Below the pieces are notes generated by a model that was not told the DNA's origin, made no database searches, and saw only the letters and a list, made by a program, of their open reading frames with translations. Positions 45,098 through 54,948 of a DNA stretch of 64,000 nucleotides are shown here, in pieces. Every line of letters starts with the position of its first letter. The first letter of the stretch is position 1. Origin of the DNA: Sphingobium nicotianae (GTDB lineage Bacteria > Pseudomonadota > Alphaproteobacteria > Sphingomonadales > Sphingomonadaceae); contig NZ_JAHGAW010000008.1 of NCBI RefSeq assembly GCF_018603885.1, positions 186,001-250,000 of the forward strand. The letters run 5' to 3'. The position numbers were made by a program, and so were the translations under genes.

Positions 45098-46606
45098 TTA
45101 ATCAGCCGCCTGCGGCATCATCGCCTGCTCGCGCAGGGCGGCCTTCTGGACCTTGCCCATCGTGTTGCGGGGCAGGGCATCGACGAAGATCACCGTCTTG
45201 GGCAGCTTGAAGCGGGCGAGCCGCGTGGCGAGCGCCGCGCGGATCTCGGCTTCGCCGATCGTGCTCCCCGGCGTGCGCACGACCACCGCCGTCACGGCCT
45301 CGCCGAAGTCGGCATCGGGCAGCCCGATGACCGCCGATTCCTCCACGCCCTCCAGCGCGTCGATCTCGGTCTCGACTTCCTTGGGATAGACGTTGAGCCC
45401 GCCGGTGATGACCAGGTCCTTGCCGCGTCCGACAATCTCCAGATAGCTGTCCGCGCTGAGCTGGCCCAGGTCGCCGGTGACGAACCAGCCATCCGCCTTG
45501 AGCTCGGCGGCGGTTTTCTCCGGCATGCGCCAATAGCCTGTGAACACGTTCGGTCCCTTGACCTCGATCATACCGATCTCGCCGGCCGGCAGCGGCGCGC
45601 GGCTGGCCTCGTCGACCACGCGGACAGAGACGCCCGACAGGGCCGGACCGACCGTGCCGGGCCGCCGTTCGCCGTCATAGGGATTGGAGGTGTTCATGCC
45701 GGTCTCGCTCATCCCGTAGCGCTCGAGGACGCGGTGGCCGGTGCGTTCCTCCCAGGCGCGATGCGTCTCGGCAAGCAAAGGCGCCGAGCCGGACACGAAC
45801 AGGCGCATGCCCTTGGTCGCGTCCCTGTCGAGGCGCGGGTCGGCGAGCAGGCGGGTATAGAAGGTCGGCACGCCCATCATGACGGTTGCGGTCTCCAGCC
45901 CGCGGAGCACCGCGCGGGGCTCGAACTTCGGCAGCAGCCGGATGCGCGCGCCGGCCAGCAGCGGCACGTTGGTCGCCACGAACAGGCCGTGGATATGATA
46001 GACTGGCAGCGCGTGGAGCAGCTCGTCATCGGCGGTGAAGCGCCATGCGTCGACCAACGTCGCGGCATTGGAATAGAGGTTGCCGTGGCTCAGCATCGCG
46101 CCCTTGGAGCGGCCCGTGGTGCCAGAGGTGTAGAGGATCACGGCGAGGTCGTCGGCGCCGCGGGGCACGTCGTCGAAGGTCGCGGGGAAGGTGTCCAGTC
46201 CGTCGAGCAGGCTGCCGCTCTTGCCGTCCGTGCCGAGCGTCGCCAGCGTCGCGCCGACCTCGCTTGCGAGCGGGCCGGCGCTCTCGCTAGCGGCCGGATC
46301 GACGACGAACAGGCTCGGCTCCGCATCGCCGAGGAAATAGGCGATCTCGGCAGGCGTATAATCGGTGTTGAGCGGCAGGTAGGCCGCGCTGATGCGCAAG
46401 GTCGCGAGATAGAGGATCAGCGTCTCGGCGCTCTTGCCGGTCTGCACGGCGATCCGATCGCCCGGTGCGACGCCGAGCGCGATCAGGCGGTGCGCCATGC
46501 GCGCGGTGGCATCGGCAAGCTCGCCATAGCTCAGGCTCCGCTCCCAGCCGCTGATCAGCGCCGGTGCCGCCCGGTCCTTGCCATCCATGATCGCGCGGAA
46601 CAGCAT
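45098..46606 (-). CDS. matB: Malonyl-CoA synthetase (acyl-CoA synthetase family)
   Basis: This 502-residue ANL-superfamily enzyme adenylates a carboxylate and forms its CoA thioester. It has the P-loop Y-T-S-G-T-T-G-R-S-K-G, the MatB-type core R-Y-G-M-S-E-T-G-M-N-T-S-N-P-Y-D-G-E-R-R and the C-terminal G-R-G-K-D-L-V-I-T-G-G-L-N with catalytic Lys near P-R-N-T-M-G-K-V. Malonate is the likely substrate but not proven. ATG 46606 follows GAGGAGAGAGGCG. It is the last gene of the ispH-thrB-rnhA run. Confidence 0.85.
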   Translation of the reverse strand: MLFRAIMDGKDRAAPALISGWERSLSYGELADATARMAHRLIALGVAPGDRIAVQTGKSAETLILYLATLRISAAYLPLNTDYTPAEIAYFLGDAEPSLFVVDPAASESAGPLASEVGATLATLGTDGKSGSLLDGLDTFPATFDDVPRGADDLAVILYTSGTTGRSKGAMLSHGNLYSNAATLVDAWRFTADDELLHALPVYHIHGLFVATNVPLLAGARIRLLPKFEPRAVLRGLETATVMMGVPTFYTRLLADPRLDRDATKGMRLFVSGSAPLLAETHRAWEERTGHRVLERYGMSETGMNTSNPYDGERRPGTVGPALSGVSVRVVDEASRAPLPAGEIGMIEVKGPNVFTGYWRMPEKTAAELKADGWFVTGDLGQLSADSYLEIVGRGKDLVITGGLNVYPKEVETEIDALEGVEESAVIGLPDADFGEAVTAVVVRTPGSTIGEAEIRAALATRLARFKLPKTVIFVDALPRNTMGKVQKAALREQAMMPQAAD

Positions 46607-46631
46607 CGCCTCTCTCCTCAGCCTGTTTGTA

Positions 46632-47072
46632 TCAGCCTCGCGCCGCTTCCGCTGCGGCGCTGGCGAGGCGGTCGGCGCGTTCATTCTCGGGATGGCCGGC
46701 ATGGCCCTTGACCCATTGCCAGTCGATGCGGTGCTGCTTGGTCTCGGCCAGCAGCGCCTGCCACAGGTCGGCATTCTTGACCGGCTTCTTGTCGGCGGTG
46801 CGCCAGCCGTTGCGCACCCAGCCGTGGATCCACTTGGTGATGCCGTCCTTCACATAGACGCTGTCGGTCGAGAGGATGACATCGCACGGCCGGGTCAGTG
46901 CCTTCAGCCCTTCGATCGCGGCCATCAGCTCCATGCGGTTGTTGGTGGTATGCGCCTCGCCGCCGGAGAGCTCCTTCTCCCGGTCGCCATAGCGCAGCAC
47001 CGCGCCCCAGCCGCCGGGGCCGGGATTGCCCTTGCAGGCGCCGTCCGTGAAGACATGAACCGGCTCGCTCAT
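46632..47072 (-). CDS. rnhA: Ribonuclease HI
   Basis: This 146-residue nuclease cuts RNA in RNA-DNA hybrids. The metal-binding residues Asp10 (F-T-D-G-A-C), Glu48 (R-M-E-L-M), Asp70 (S-T-D-S) and Asp134 (E-R-A-D) are all present. The thrB stop at 47069 overlaps its start at 47072 by 4 nt. matB starts 25 nt after its stop. Confidence 0.96.
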   Translation of the reverse strand: MSEPVHVFTDGACKGNPGPGGWGAVLRYGDREKELSGGEAHTTNNRMELMAAIEGLKALTRPCDVILSTDSVYVKDGITKWIHGWVRNGWRTADKKPVKNADLWQALLAETKQHRIDWQWVKGHAGHPENERADRLASAAAEAARG

Positions 47073-48052
47073 ACCAGCCGGCCGAACAGGCGCTCGGCTG
47101 GCAGCGTCGCATAGGTCTCCAGGCGGCGCAGATAGGCGAGCGGATCCTTGCGCGTCACGAGCGCGTCGGGCGGCGTGTTGATCCAGTCATATGCGCGGGT
47201 CAGCAGGAAGCGAAGGGACGCGCCGCGTGAGAGGATGGGGAGGGCGGCATGTTCGGCCGGGGTCAGACCATGGCTCGCGACATAGCCGAAGATCAGCTTG
47301 TGGGCGACCGTCTCGTTGAACGTCGTGCCGTCCGGCGTGAAGCCCCAGGCGCTGTGGGTGATAGCGACGTCATAGGCACGGATGTCGGTGCAGCTGAAGT
47401 AGAAGTCGATGAGCCCGCCCACCTCGTTGCCGCGCATCAGGACATTGTCCGGGAACAGGTCGGCATGAATGACGCAGCGATCGAGGGTCGTCGGCCAGTG
47501 TGCGTCGAGGAAGGCGAGCTCATGGCGCACGCGGGCACCCAGGTCCGGCGTGATCTCGTCCAGCCCGTCGCCGCAGGCGTCCGCGAGCCGATGCCAGCCC
47601 TCGGGTCCGAGCGCGTTCGGGCGCTCGCCGGTGAAGTCCTCTGCCGCGCGGTGAAGCTGGCCCAGCGCCACGCCTGTCGCGCGCGCCTGCTCCGGGGTCG
47701 GCCTCGTGACGGAGACGCCGCTCAGGAACTCGATCAGGCAGGCAGGCCGTCCGCACAGCGTCTGCAGCGTCTTGCCTTCCCGATCGTGGATGAAGCGCGG
47801 GACGAGGCAGCCCCGCTCGCCCAGATGATCGAGCAGCGCAAAGAAGAAGGGCAGGTCGGCCACGTCGACCCGCTTCTCGTACAGCGTCAGGATGAAGCGG
47901 GCGCCCTGGCCGTCCGCGCCCGTCGTATCGACGAGGTAATTGCTGTTCTCGACGCCCTCGGCGATGCCCTTGGCGGCCAGCAAGGTGCCGACGTCATAGA
48001 GTTCGAGGAAGCGGGCCAGCTCTTCGGCCGGAACCTGGGTATAGACCGCCAT
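47069..48052 (-). CDS. thrB: Homoserine kinase (type II, ThrB2-like)
   Basis: This 327-residue enzyme of the aminoglycoside-phosphotransferase fold phosphorylates homoserine in threonine synthesis. It has [11 protein letters not shown] at the nucleotide loop, the catalytic motif [11 protein letters not shown], and the metal-binding D in G-G-L-I-D-F-Y-F. Position between ispH and rnhA matches a common alphaproteobacterial order. Its start lies 6 nt after the ispH stop. Confidence 0.92.
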   Translation of the reverse strand: MAVYTQVPAEELARFLELYDVGTLLAAKGIAEGVENSNYLVDTTGADGQGARFILTLYEKRVDVADLPFFFALLDHLGERGCLVPRFIHDREGKTLQTLCGRPACLIEFLSGVSVTRPTPEQARATGVALGQLHRAAEDFTGERPNALGPEGWHRLADACGDGLDEITPDLGARVRHELAFLDAHWPTTLDRCVIHADLFPDNVLMRGNEVGGLIDFYFSCTDIRAYDVAITHSAWGFTPDGTTFNETVAHKLIFGYVASHGLTPAEHAALPILSRGASLRFLLTRAYDWINTPPDALVTRKDPLAYLRRLETYATLPAERLFGRLV

Positions 48053-48058
48053 CGTCGT

Positions 48059-49030
48059 TCAGACCGCTTCGAGGCCGCGGGGCAGCTTGAAGGCCATGTC
48101 CTCCGTCGTCGTGCGGACTTCCTCTTCGGTGACGATGAAGCGCTCGGCGAGCTTCTCGACCACGCCGCGCACGAGGATCTCCGGCGCGCTCGCGCCGGCG
48201 GTAATGCCGAGCATCTTGATGTCGCCAATCCAGTCGAAGTCGATCTCGGCCGCTGTCTGGATGAGCCGCGCCCGCGTACCCAGACGCTCGGCGACTTCGA
48301 CGAGACGCAGCGAATTGGAGCTGTTGGGCGCCCCGATCACCAGCACGGCATCGGCGCGCGCCGCGATCACCTTGGCGGCGCTCTGGCGATTGGAGGTCGC
48401 GTAGCAGATGTCCTCGCCCTTGGGCGCGATAATGTCCGGGAAGCGGCGCTCCAGCGTGGCGACAATCGCTGCGGTATCGTCGACCGAGAGCGTGGTCTGG
48501 GTGAGGAAGGCGAGCGCCTGGCCGGGCTGCGGCGTGAAGGCTTCGGCATCCGCCTCGGTCTCGATCAAGGTCATGCTGCCCTCGGCAACCTGGCCGAAGG
48601 TGCCGATGACTTCCGGATGGCCCTTATGACCGATGAACAGGATGTGCCGTCCGGCCGCGACCTGGCGCTCGGCCTGGCGGTGGACCTTGGAGACGAGCGG
48701 GCAGGTGGCGTCGAGATAGTCGAGGCCGCGTTCCTGCGCGGTGGCAGGGATCAGCTTGGGCACGCCGTGGGCGGAGAAGACGACCGGGCGGCCGTCCGGG
48801 CACTCGTCCAGCTCGTCGACGAACACGGCGCCCTTGGCGCGCAGCGCATCGACGACGAAACGGTTGTGGACGATCTCGTGGCGCACATAGACCGGCGCGC
48901 CATATTTCTCGAGCGCGCGCTCCACGATCATGATCGCCCGGTCGACCCCGGCGCAGAAGCCGCGCGGCGCCGCGATCAGCACGGTGAGCGGCGGGCGGGT
49001 GTCGGAAACGGGCGAAGATGCGGCGGCCAT
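48059..49030 (-). CDS. ispH: 4-hydroxy-3-methylbut-2-enyl diphosphate reductase
   Basis: This 323-residue iron-sulphur enzyme makes IPP and DMAPP, the last MEP step. The cluster cysteines are Cys26 (R-G-F-C-A-G-V), Cys110 (D-A-T-C-P-L-V) and Cys209 ([10 protein letters not shown]), and the acid is Glu140 (H-P-E). Length is typical. It leads the minus-strand group ispH-thrB-rnhA-matB. Confidence 0.96.
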   Translation of the reverse strand: MAAASSPVSDTRPPLTVLIAAPRGFCAGVDRAIMIVERALEKYGAPVYVRHEIVHNRFVVDALRAKGAVFVDELDECPDGRPVVFSAHGVPKLIPATAQERGLDYLDATCPLVSKVHRQAERQVAAGRHILFIGHKGHPEVIGTFGQVAEGSMTLIETEADAEAFTPQPGQALAFLTQTTLSVDDTAAIVATLERRFPDIIAPKGEDICYATSNRQSAAKVIAARADAVLVIGAPNSSNSLRLVEVAERLGTRARLIQTAAEIDFDWIGDIKMLGITAGASAPEILVRGVVEKLAERFIVTEEEVRTTTEDMAFKLPRGLEAV

Positions 49031-49142
49031 GCGCCCCCATTAGGGGGACTGGGGCGGGAGGGGAAGGTGGAACCGGTGGAGGATTTCTTTTGACCGCAAG
49101 TCCCGGGATGTCGTCGCGGCACGGCGATCCTACATGAGGCGC

Positions 49143-49892
49143 ATGACGACATTGACTGAGCACCCGATCGACACTGTGATCGACATCGCGATCGAGGCAA
49201 GGATTGCCGGCCTGGATTGGTCGGCCATTTCAAACGGGCTGGACACGGAGGGCTGGGCACATATTCCCGCTTTGCTAACCCCTGCGGAATGTCGCGATGC
49301 CACCGCAATGTTCGCAGCTCCGGACGGTTTCCGCAGCCACGTCATCATGCAGCGGCACGGCTATGGGCAGGGCGAATATCGCTATTTCGCCTACCCGCTA
49401 CCGCCGTTGGTCGCGGCGTTGCGGAGCGGACTCTATCCCCATCTCGCGCCGCTCGCGAATGACTGGCATCGGCGGATGGGTCTGCCGGCGGACCTTCCGG
49501 CCGATCATGACGCGTTCATCGCGCGCTGCCATGCAGACGGCCAGCGCCGCCCAACGCCCCTGATCCTGCGCTATGGGCCGGGCGACTATAACCGGCTGCA
49601 TCAGGATCTCTATGGCGCGCATGTCTTTCCTATCCAGGCGGTCGTTCTGCTGTCCGATCCGCGGACGGATTTCGACGGCGGCGAACTGGTGCTGACCGAG
49701 CAGCGGCCGCGCATGCAATCGCGCGCTCAGGTGGTGCCTGCCCGGCGGGGCGATATGATATTGTTTGCGGTGAACGTCCGGCCGCAGGCCGGCAGCCGGG
49801 GCGATTATCGCGTAACCATGCGCCACGGCGTCAGCACGGTTCGGGCCGGCGAGCGCCACGCGCTCGGTATCATTTTTCACGACGCGGCCTGA
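49143..49892 (+). CDS. 2OG-Fe(II) oxygenase family protein (COG3826-like)
   Basis: This 249-residue protein (counted from 49143) has the iron facial triad R-L-H-Q-D...H: His and Asp in R-L-H-Q-D-L-Y-G and a distal His in T-M-R-H-G-V-S, with a 2-oxoglutarate Arg in G-E-R-H-A-L-G. It resembles the oxygenase found beside DNA-alkylation repair genes in alphaproteobacteria. alkB begins 4 nt after its stop. Substrate unknown; hydroxylation of nucleic acid or protein is possible. An ATG at 49134 is an alternative start. Confidence 0.82.
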   Translation: MTTLTEHPIDTVIDIAIEARIAGLDWSAISNGLDTEGWAHIPALLTPAECRDATAMFAAPDGFRSHVIMQRHGYGQGEYRYFAYPLPPLVAALRSGLYPHLAPLANDWHRRMGLPADLPADHDAFIARCHADGQRRPTPLILRYGPGDYNRLHQDLYGAHVFPIQAVVLLSDPRTDFDGGELVLTEQRPRMQSRAQVVPARRGDMILFAVNVRPQAGSRGDYRVTMRHGVSTVRAGERHALGIIFHDAA

Positions 49893-49896
49893 GGCG

Positions 49897-50538
49897 GTGA
49901 CGGCGGACCTGTTCGCTGCCGATCGGCGCCATGTTGCGCTCGATCCCGGAGCGTTGCTCCTCGGCGGCTTCGCGCTGGACGAAGCACCCCGGATCCTCGC
50001 TGCGATCGCGTGCATCGCGGCGCGGGCGCCGTTGCGGCATTTGGAAACGCCGGGCGGGCGGCGCATGTCCGTTGCTATGACCAATTGCGGCGAGGCCGGC
50101 TGGGTCAGCGACCGCAGCGGCTATCGCTATGCGGCGCACGACCCGCTCTCCGGCTTGCCTTGGGGCGCCATGTCGCCTTTGTTTCGAGATCTTGCCGTCC
50201 GCGCCGCGCTAGCCGCCGGATTTCCCGGCTTCGCGCCCGATGCCTGCCTCATCAATCGTTACGAGCCGGGCGCGCGCCTCACCTTGCATCAGGACAAGGA
50301 CGAGGCCTTCCACACTGCGCCGGTCGTCTCGGTGTCGCTCGGCGTGTCGGCGACCTTTCTCTGGGGCGGGCAGGCGCGGGGCGACAAGGTGCGGCGCCAT
50401 GTCCTGCATCATGGCGATGTGGTTGTCTGGGGTGGTCCGGCGCGGTTGACCTTCCACGGCATCGCGCCGCTGCCCGTGGACGCGCACCCGCTGACCGGCC
50501 CCCTGCGCTACAATCTGACCTTCCGCCAGGCGCGATAG
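49897..50538 (+). CDS. alkB: DNA-alkylation repair dioxygenase AlkB
   Basis: This 213-residue 2OG-Fe(II) enzyme removes methyl groups from 1-methyladenine and 3-methylcytosine. With GTG 49897 as residue 1, the iron ligands are His131, Asp133 and His187 and the 2-oxoglutarate arginines are Arg204 and Arg210, the same numbers as in E. coli AlkB. Trp69 and Tyr76 likewise occupy the base-binding positions. It follows the other oxygenase by 4 nt, so they share an operon. No ada gene is in the window. Confidence 0.94.
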   Translation: MTADLFAADRRHVALDPGALLLGGFALDEAPRILAAIACIAARAPLRHLETPGGRRMSVAMTNCGEAGWVSDRSGYRYAAHDPLSGLPWGAMSPLFRDLAVRAALAAGFPGFAPDACLINRYEPGARLTLHQDKDEAFHTAPVVSVSLGVSATFLWGGQARGDKVRRHVLHHGDVVVWGGPARLTFHGIAPLPVDAHPLTGPLRYNLTFRQAR

Positions 50539-50702
50539 GGACAGTTCAGCTTGGCGAAAGCTTCGCTGGGCGAGGTGCGGGCGGTCGTCTCAGCCATGAG
50601 CCGCCCTTTCGGTTGCGCGACCGGGGGACCATGACTAAGAAGCGCGGACTATTTTGCGATCGGGCGGCGCCATTCATGCCCGTGGAAGGATTTGGAGCCA
50701 CA

Positions 50703-51356
50703 GTGCGGATCGCCGCTGCATCGAAATTTCTCGCTCTCGGCGCCGTTCTGGCTCTCGTAGCGGGCTGCGCCAAGCGCGGCGACATCGACTCCACCGGACA
50801 GGGCATCATCCAGTTTCGGTCGGCTTGCCCGAGCGTTGCGATCCCTGCTAACATCGGCGATATCACGCTCTTCGACCCGGCGGGCAGCAAGGATGCCGCC
50901 GCGATCGACGTGGTCGCCAACATCACCGACCTGCGCTCGACCTGCCAGACCGTCGGCGAGGAGATCCAGAGCCAGGTGACCTTCGTGGTCAATGCGCTGC
51001 GCCGCGATGCCGGACCGGCGCGCTCGGTCGACGTGCCGGTCTTCTCGACGGTGGTGCGCGGCGCGACCTCGGTGATCGCCAAGCGGGTCACGATGGTGCG
51101 GCTGAACTTCGCCGAAGGCTCGCTGCGTGCCTCGACGCCCGCCTCGAGCACCGCCTTCGTCAACCGCGCCGCCGCGACGCTGCCGCCGGAGATCGAGCGC
51201 CTGATCACTCGCCCGCGCAAGACCGGCGATGCCGATGCCGCGCTCGATCCGCTGGCCCGGCCCGAGGTCAAGGCCGCGATCCAGCGAACCAGCTTCGAGC
51301 TGCTCGTGGGCTTCAACCTGACCCCGGACCAGCTCCGCTACAATATCACCCGCTGA
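50703..51356 (+). CDS. Lipoprotein of unknown function
   Basis: This 217-residue protein starts at a GTG preceded by TTTGGAG, and its signal ends V-A-G-C, so it should be lipidated. The mature part begins with Q-F-R-S-A-C-P and contains beta-rich I-D-V-V-A-N-I-T-D-L-R-S-T-C-Q and S-V-D-V-P-V-F-S-T-V-V-R; two Cys may pair. ATGs at 50631 and 50676 would give an implausibly long n-region. No known family is certain. argS follows after 71 nt. Confidence 0.72.
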   Translation: MRIAAASKFLALGAVLALVAGCAKRGDIDSTGQGIIQFRSACPSVAIPANIGDITLFDPAGSKDAAAIDVVANITDLRSTCQTVGEEIQSQVTFVVNALRRDAGPARSVDVPVFSTVVRGATSVIAKRVTMVRLNFAEGSLRASTPASSTAFVNRAAATLPPEIERLITRPRKTGDADAALDPLARPEVKAAIQRTSFELLVGFNLTPDQLRYNITR

Positions 51357-51427
51357 GCTTATTCTCGGCGCGGCCTTGCGAGCGCAGCCATTCTGTCGGT
51401 AAGGCCCGCCGCTGACAGGATGGAAAC

Positions 51428-53161
51428 ATGACGATTTTCGCTCGCATATCGGCCGCGCTGGACGGCCTTCTCGATGATATGGTCGCAGCCGGCGAGTTGC
51501 CCGCTGGCCTCAACCACGCTGCCGTCACCGTCGAGCCGCCCCGCGACCCGAGCCATGGCGACATGGCGACCAATGCCGCGATGGTGCTCGCCAAGCCCGC
51601 CGGGACCAATCCGCGCGCGCTCGCCGAGCTGATCGCGACAAGGCTGCGCGGCCTGCCCGAGGTCGAGAGCGTCGATATCGCCGGGCCGGGGTTCATCAAC
51701 ATGCGGCTGGACCGCAGCGCCTGGGAAGCCGAGCTCACGCTCATCAACGAGCGGGCCGGCGGCTATGGCCGCACCGATGTCGGCAAGGGCAAGCGCGTCA
51801 ATGTCGAATATGTCTCGGCCAATCCGACCGGCCCCATGCATATGGGCCATTGCCGCGGCGCGGTGGTAGGCGATGCGCTCGCCAGCCTGCTCGCCTTCTC
51901 GGGCTATGAGGTCACGCGCGAATATTATATCAACGATGCCGGCAGCCAGGTGCAGACGCTCGGCCAGTCCGTCCACCTGCGCTATCGCGAAGCGCTCGGC
52001 GAGGACATCGGCGAGATTCCCGAGGGCTATTATCCCGGTGACTATCTGATCCCGATCGGCCAGGCGCTCGCCGCCGAATATGGCGACAAATATGTCGGCG
52101 TGCCCGATCTCGTCTGGCTCGACCTGTTCCGCGAGCGCGCCGTCGCCGCGATGATGGACATGATCCGGGCCGACCTGGCGCTGCTCGGCATCCATCACGA
52201 TCTCTTCTCGTCCGAAGCGGAGATGCAGAAGAGCGGCAAGGTCGATGCGGCGATCCAGCGGCTGACCGACATGGGCCTCATCTATGAAGGCACGCTCGAG
52301 CAGCCCAAGGGCGAGCCGGCTGACGAGGACTGGGCGCCGGTGCCGATGGTGCTGTTCCGCGCCAGCCAGTTCGGCGACGACAGCGACCGGCCGGTCAAGC
52401 GGCCAAACGGGCTCTATACCTATTTCGGCAACGACCTCGCTTATCATGCCGACAAGGCGAGCCGCGCCGACGAGCTGATCGACATCTGGGGCGCGGACCA
52501 TGCCGGCACGGTCAAGCGGATCAAGGCCGCCGTCGCCGCGCTGACCCAGGGCAAGGCCAAGTTCGACGTCAAGCTCGTCCAGATGGTCCGGCTGCTGCGC
52601 GAGGGCGAGCCGGTCAAGATGAGCAAGCGCTCGGGCAATTTCGTGACGCTCGCCGATGTCGTCGAGGAAGTCGGCAAGGATGTGGTGCGCTTCACCATGC
52701 TGACGCGCAAGGCCGACGCGCAGATGGATTTCGACTTCGCCAAGGTCGTCGAGGCCTCCAAGGACAACCCGGTTTTCTACGTTCAATATGCCCATGCACG
52801 CATCGCGTCGCTCGGGCGGCGGGTGAAGGAGGCATTTCCCGGGGAACTTCCTGCTGCGGACCTGTCCCGCTTCGGGGCGGAGGAGCTCGACCTGATCAAG
52901 CAAATGGCCAATTTCCCGCGGGTCGTGGAGGGGGCGGCAAATGCCCACGAGCCGCACAGAATCGCCTTTTATCTCTATGACTTGGCTGCAGCGTTCCATG
53001 GCTGGTGGAACCTCGGCAACGACCAGCCTGAGCGGCGCGTCATTGTCGCAGGCGATATAGGGTTAACCGCCTCTAGACTGCACTTGAGCGCCGGAATCGC
53101 TCAGGTTATCAGGAACGGCCTCGGCTTGATGGGGGTTGCGGCGCTTGAGGAGATGAACTGA
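51428..53161 (+). CDS. argS: Arginyl-tRNA synthetase
   Basis: This 577-residue class I synthetase charges tRNA-Arg. The HIGH-type motif is in S-A-N-P-T-G-P-M-H-M-G-H, the KMSKS-type signal in K-M-S-K-R-S-G-N, and the N-terminal ArgRS additional domain is present. Its stop overlaps the ATG of the SPOR gene (TGATG at 53159-53163). Confidence 0.96.
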   Translation: MTIFARISAALDGLLDDMVAAGELPAGLNHAAVTVEPPRDPSHGDMATNAAMVLAKPAGTNPRALAELIATRLRGLPEVESVDIAGPGFINMRLDRSAWEAELTLINERAGGYGRTDVGKGKRVNVEYVSANPTGPMHMGHCRGAVVGDALASLLAFSGYEVTREYYINDAGSQVQTLGQSVHLRYREALGEDIGEIPEGYYPGDYLIPIGQALAAEYGDKYVGVPDLVWLDLFRERAVAAMMDMIRADLALLGIHHDLFSSEAEMQKSGKVDAAIQRLTDMGLIYEGTLEQPKGEPADEDWAPVPMVLFRASQFGDDSDRPVKRPNGLYTYFGNDLAYHADKASRADELIDIWGADHAGTVKRIKAAVAALTQGKAKFDVKLVQMVRLLREGEPVKMSKRSGNFVTLADVVEEVGKDVVRFTMLTRKADAQMDFDFAKVVEASKDNPVFYVQYAHARIASLGRRVKEAFPGELPAADLSRFGAEELDLIKQMANFPRVVEGAANAHEPHRIAFYLYDLAAAFHGWWNLGNDQPERRVIVAGDIGLTASRLHLSAGIAQVIRNGLGLMGVAALEEMN

Positions 53162-53907
53162 TGTCGGCTGAGCAGCAAAGCGACGGCTTCAATCTGGACG
53201 ATCGCGATCGTCTGCCCTGGCTCGAGCCGGCAGGCATCGAGGAAGAGCCCGAGCGGGTGTCGCCGCTCAAGGTGCTCGGTCTCGTCGCCCTCGGCCTGGC
53301 TTTGCTCGGTGTGATCGTCGGTGGCGGCTACTGGCTCAAGAACAAGGGCCAAGGCGGCGGCGGCGAGAATGCCAAGCTGATCGCCGCGAAGAGCGCGACC
53401 TACAAGATCCCGGCCAATGCCTCCGATGCCAAGGAATTCCAGGGCGAGGGCGATCAGGCGTTCGAGGCCAGCGAAGGCGGCGAAGCGACCGGCAAGATCG
53501 ACGCGAGCAAGGTGCCCGAGACGCCGCGCACCGATCTCAAGGCTGTCGAGAAGAAGGCGCCGGAGACCGTCAAGGCGCCCGTCGCCAAGCCGACGGTCAA
53601 GGCGGCGGTGAAGAATGTCCCTGCCGACACCAAGAAGATCGCTGCCGGCGCGGGCGCTGCCGCCGCACCGGGCGCGGCCCGCATCCAGCTCGGCGCGTTC
53701 GGCTCGAAGGATCTGGCCGAGACGGTCTGGAAGAAACTCTCCGGCCGCTTCGATTATCTGGCCGCCGCGACCCATTCGGTCGAGCCGGTCGAGACCGGCG
53801 GCAAGACGCTCTACCGCCTGCGCGCCAGCGCCGCGTCCGCGAAGGATGGCGATGCGATGTGCGGCAAGTTGCGCGTGGCCGGCGAAAGCTGCATGGTGGT
53901 GCACTGA
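53161..53907 (+). CDS. SPOR-domain cell-envelope protein
   Basis: This 248-residue protein has a short cytoplasmic N-terminus, one transmembrane segment (about 37-57, L-G-L-V-A-L-G-L-A-L-L-G), a lysine/alanine-rich periplasmic linker (about 105-165) and a C-terminal SPOR domain (R-I-Q-L-G-A-F-G-S-K-D-L-A-E-T-V-W). SPOR domains bind denuded glycan strands at the septum. It overlaps argS by 1 nt; nagZ follows after 24 nt. Confidence 0.88.
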   Translation: MSAEQQSDGFNLDDRDRLPWLEPAGIEEEPERVSPLKVLGLVALGLALLGVIVGGGYWLKNKGQGGGGENAKLIAAKSATYKIPANASDAKEFQGEGDQAFEASEGGEATGKIDASKVPETPRTDLKAVEKKAPETVKAPVAKPTVKAAVKNVPADTKKIAAGAGAAAAPGAARIQLGAFGSKDLAETVWKKLSGRFDYLAAATHSVEPVETGGKTLYRLRASAASAKDGDAMCGKLRVAGESCMVVH

Positions 53908-53931
53908 CAATCGGAGTATGAGTCCCCCGGC

Positions 53932-54948
53932 ATGAAGCCAGTTATTTTCGGCCTTGCCGGCGAGACGGTCAGCGACGAGGAGCGGGCGCTTTTCAAGGCG
54001 TGCGAGCCGGCTGGCTATATCCTGTTCGGCCGCAACATCCGCGACAAGGCACAGCTGCGCGCGCTGACCGATGATTTGCGCGCCATTGCGGGGCGTGACG
54101 ATCTCTTCATCCTGATCGATCAGGAAGGCGGCCGGGTGGCGCGGATGTCGCCCCCCGTATGGCCGGCCTTTCCTGCGGCCGGTGCCTTCGATGCGCTCTA
54201 CGAGATTGCGCCATCGAGCGCGATCGAGGCGGCGCGTTGCAATGCGCGCGCGCTGGGCGCGATGCTGCGCGAGGTCGGCATCACCGCCAACGCCGCCCCG
54301 GTGCTCGACGTGCGCCAGCCCGGCGCCAGCGAGGTGGTCGGCGATCGCTCCTTCGGCGGCGAGCCGATGCGCGTCGCCGCACTCGGCCGCGCAACGCTGG
54401 AGGGACTGCGCGCGGGCGGCGTGGTCGGTTGCATCAAGCATATGCCGGGCCATGGCCGCGCTTTGGTCGACAGCCACAAGGAACTGCCGCATGTCGACGC
54501 CAGCGGCTGGGATCTGGAGATGGACCTCGCGCCGTTCCGCACGCTCAATCAGGCGCCGGTCGGCATGACCTGCCATTGCCTCTACACCGCCTGGGATGCG
54601 CAGCGCCCGGCCAGCCTTTCGCCGATCGTGATCGGCGAGATCATCCGCGGGGCGATCGGCTTCGACGGGCTGCTGCTCTCGGACGATCTCGACATGAAGG
54701 CGCTCAACGGCACGCCGGACGATCTGGCGGCCGGCGTGATCGAGGCGGGCTGCGACATCGCGCTCAATTGCTGGGGCCGGATGGACGAGATGACCGCCAT
54801 CGCCGCGCGCCTGCCCGAGATCAGCGATGTGTCGCGCGCGCGGCTCGACCGGGCGATGGCGACGATCGCGGCCGGCGCAGATGCAGACTGGCCGATCGAG
54901 CGCTCCCTGGCGACCCGCGACGCCCTGCTCGCCAAGAGCGCGGCATGA
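53932..54948 (+). CDS. nagZ: Beta-N-acetylhexosaminidase
   Basis: This 338-residue family GH3 enzyme frees N-acetylglucosamine from muropeptides in cell-wall recycling. It shows D-Q-E-G-G-R-V near residue 63, the catalytic His loop K-H-M-P-G-H-G-R-A-L-V-D-S-H-K-E-L-P, and the nucleophile Asp in L-L-S-D-D-L-D-M-K-A. Its stop overlaps scpA by 4 nt. Confidence 0.94.
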   Translation: MKPVIFGLAGETVSDEERALFKACEPAGYILFGRNIRDKAQLRALTDDLRAIAGRDDLFILIDQEGGRVARMSPPVWPAFPAAGAFDALYEIAPSSAIEAARCNARALGAMLREVGITANAAPVLDVRQPGASEVVGDRSFGGEPMRVAALGRATLEGLRAGGVVGCIKHMPGHGRALVDSHKELPHVDASGWDLEMDLAPFRTLNQAPVGMTCHCLYTAWDAQRPASLSPIVIGEIIRGAIGFDGLLLSDDLDMKALNGTPDDLAAGVIEAGCDIALNCWGRMDEMTAIAARLPEISDVSRARLDRAMATIAAGADADWPIERSLATRDALLAKSAA

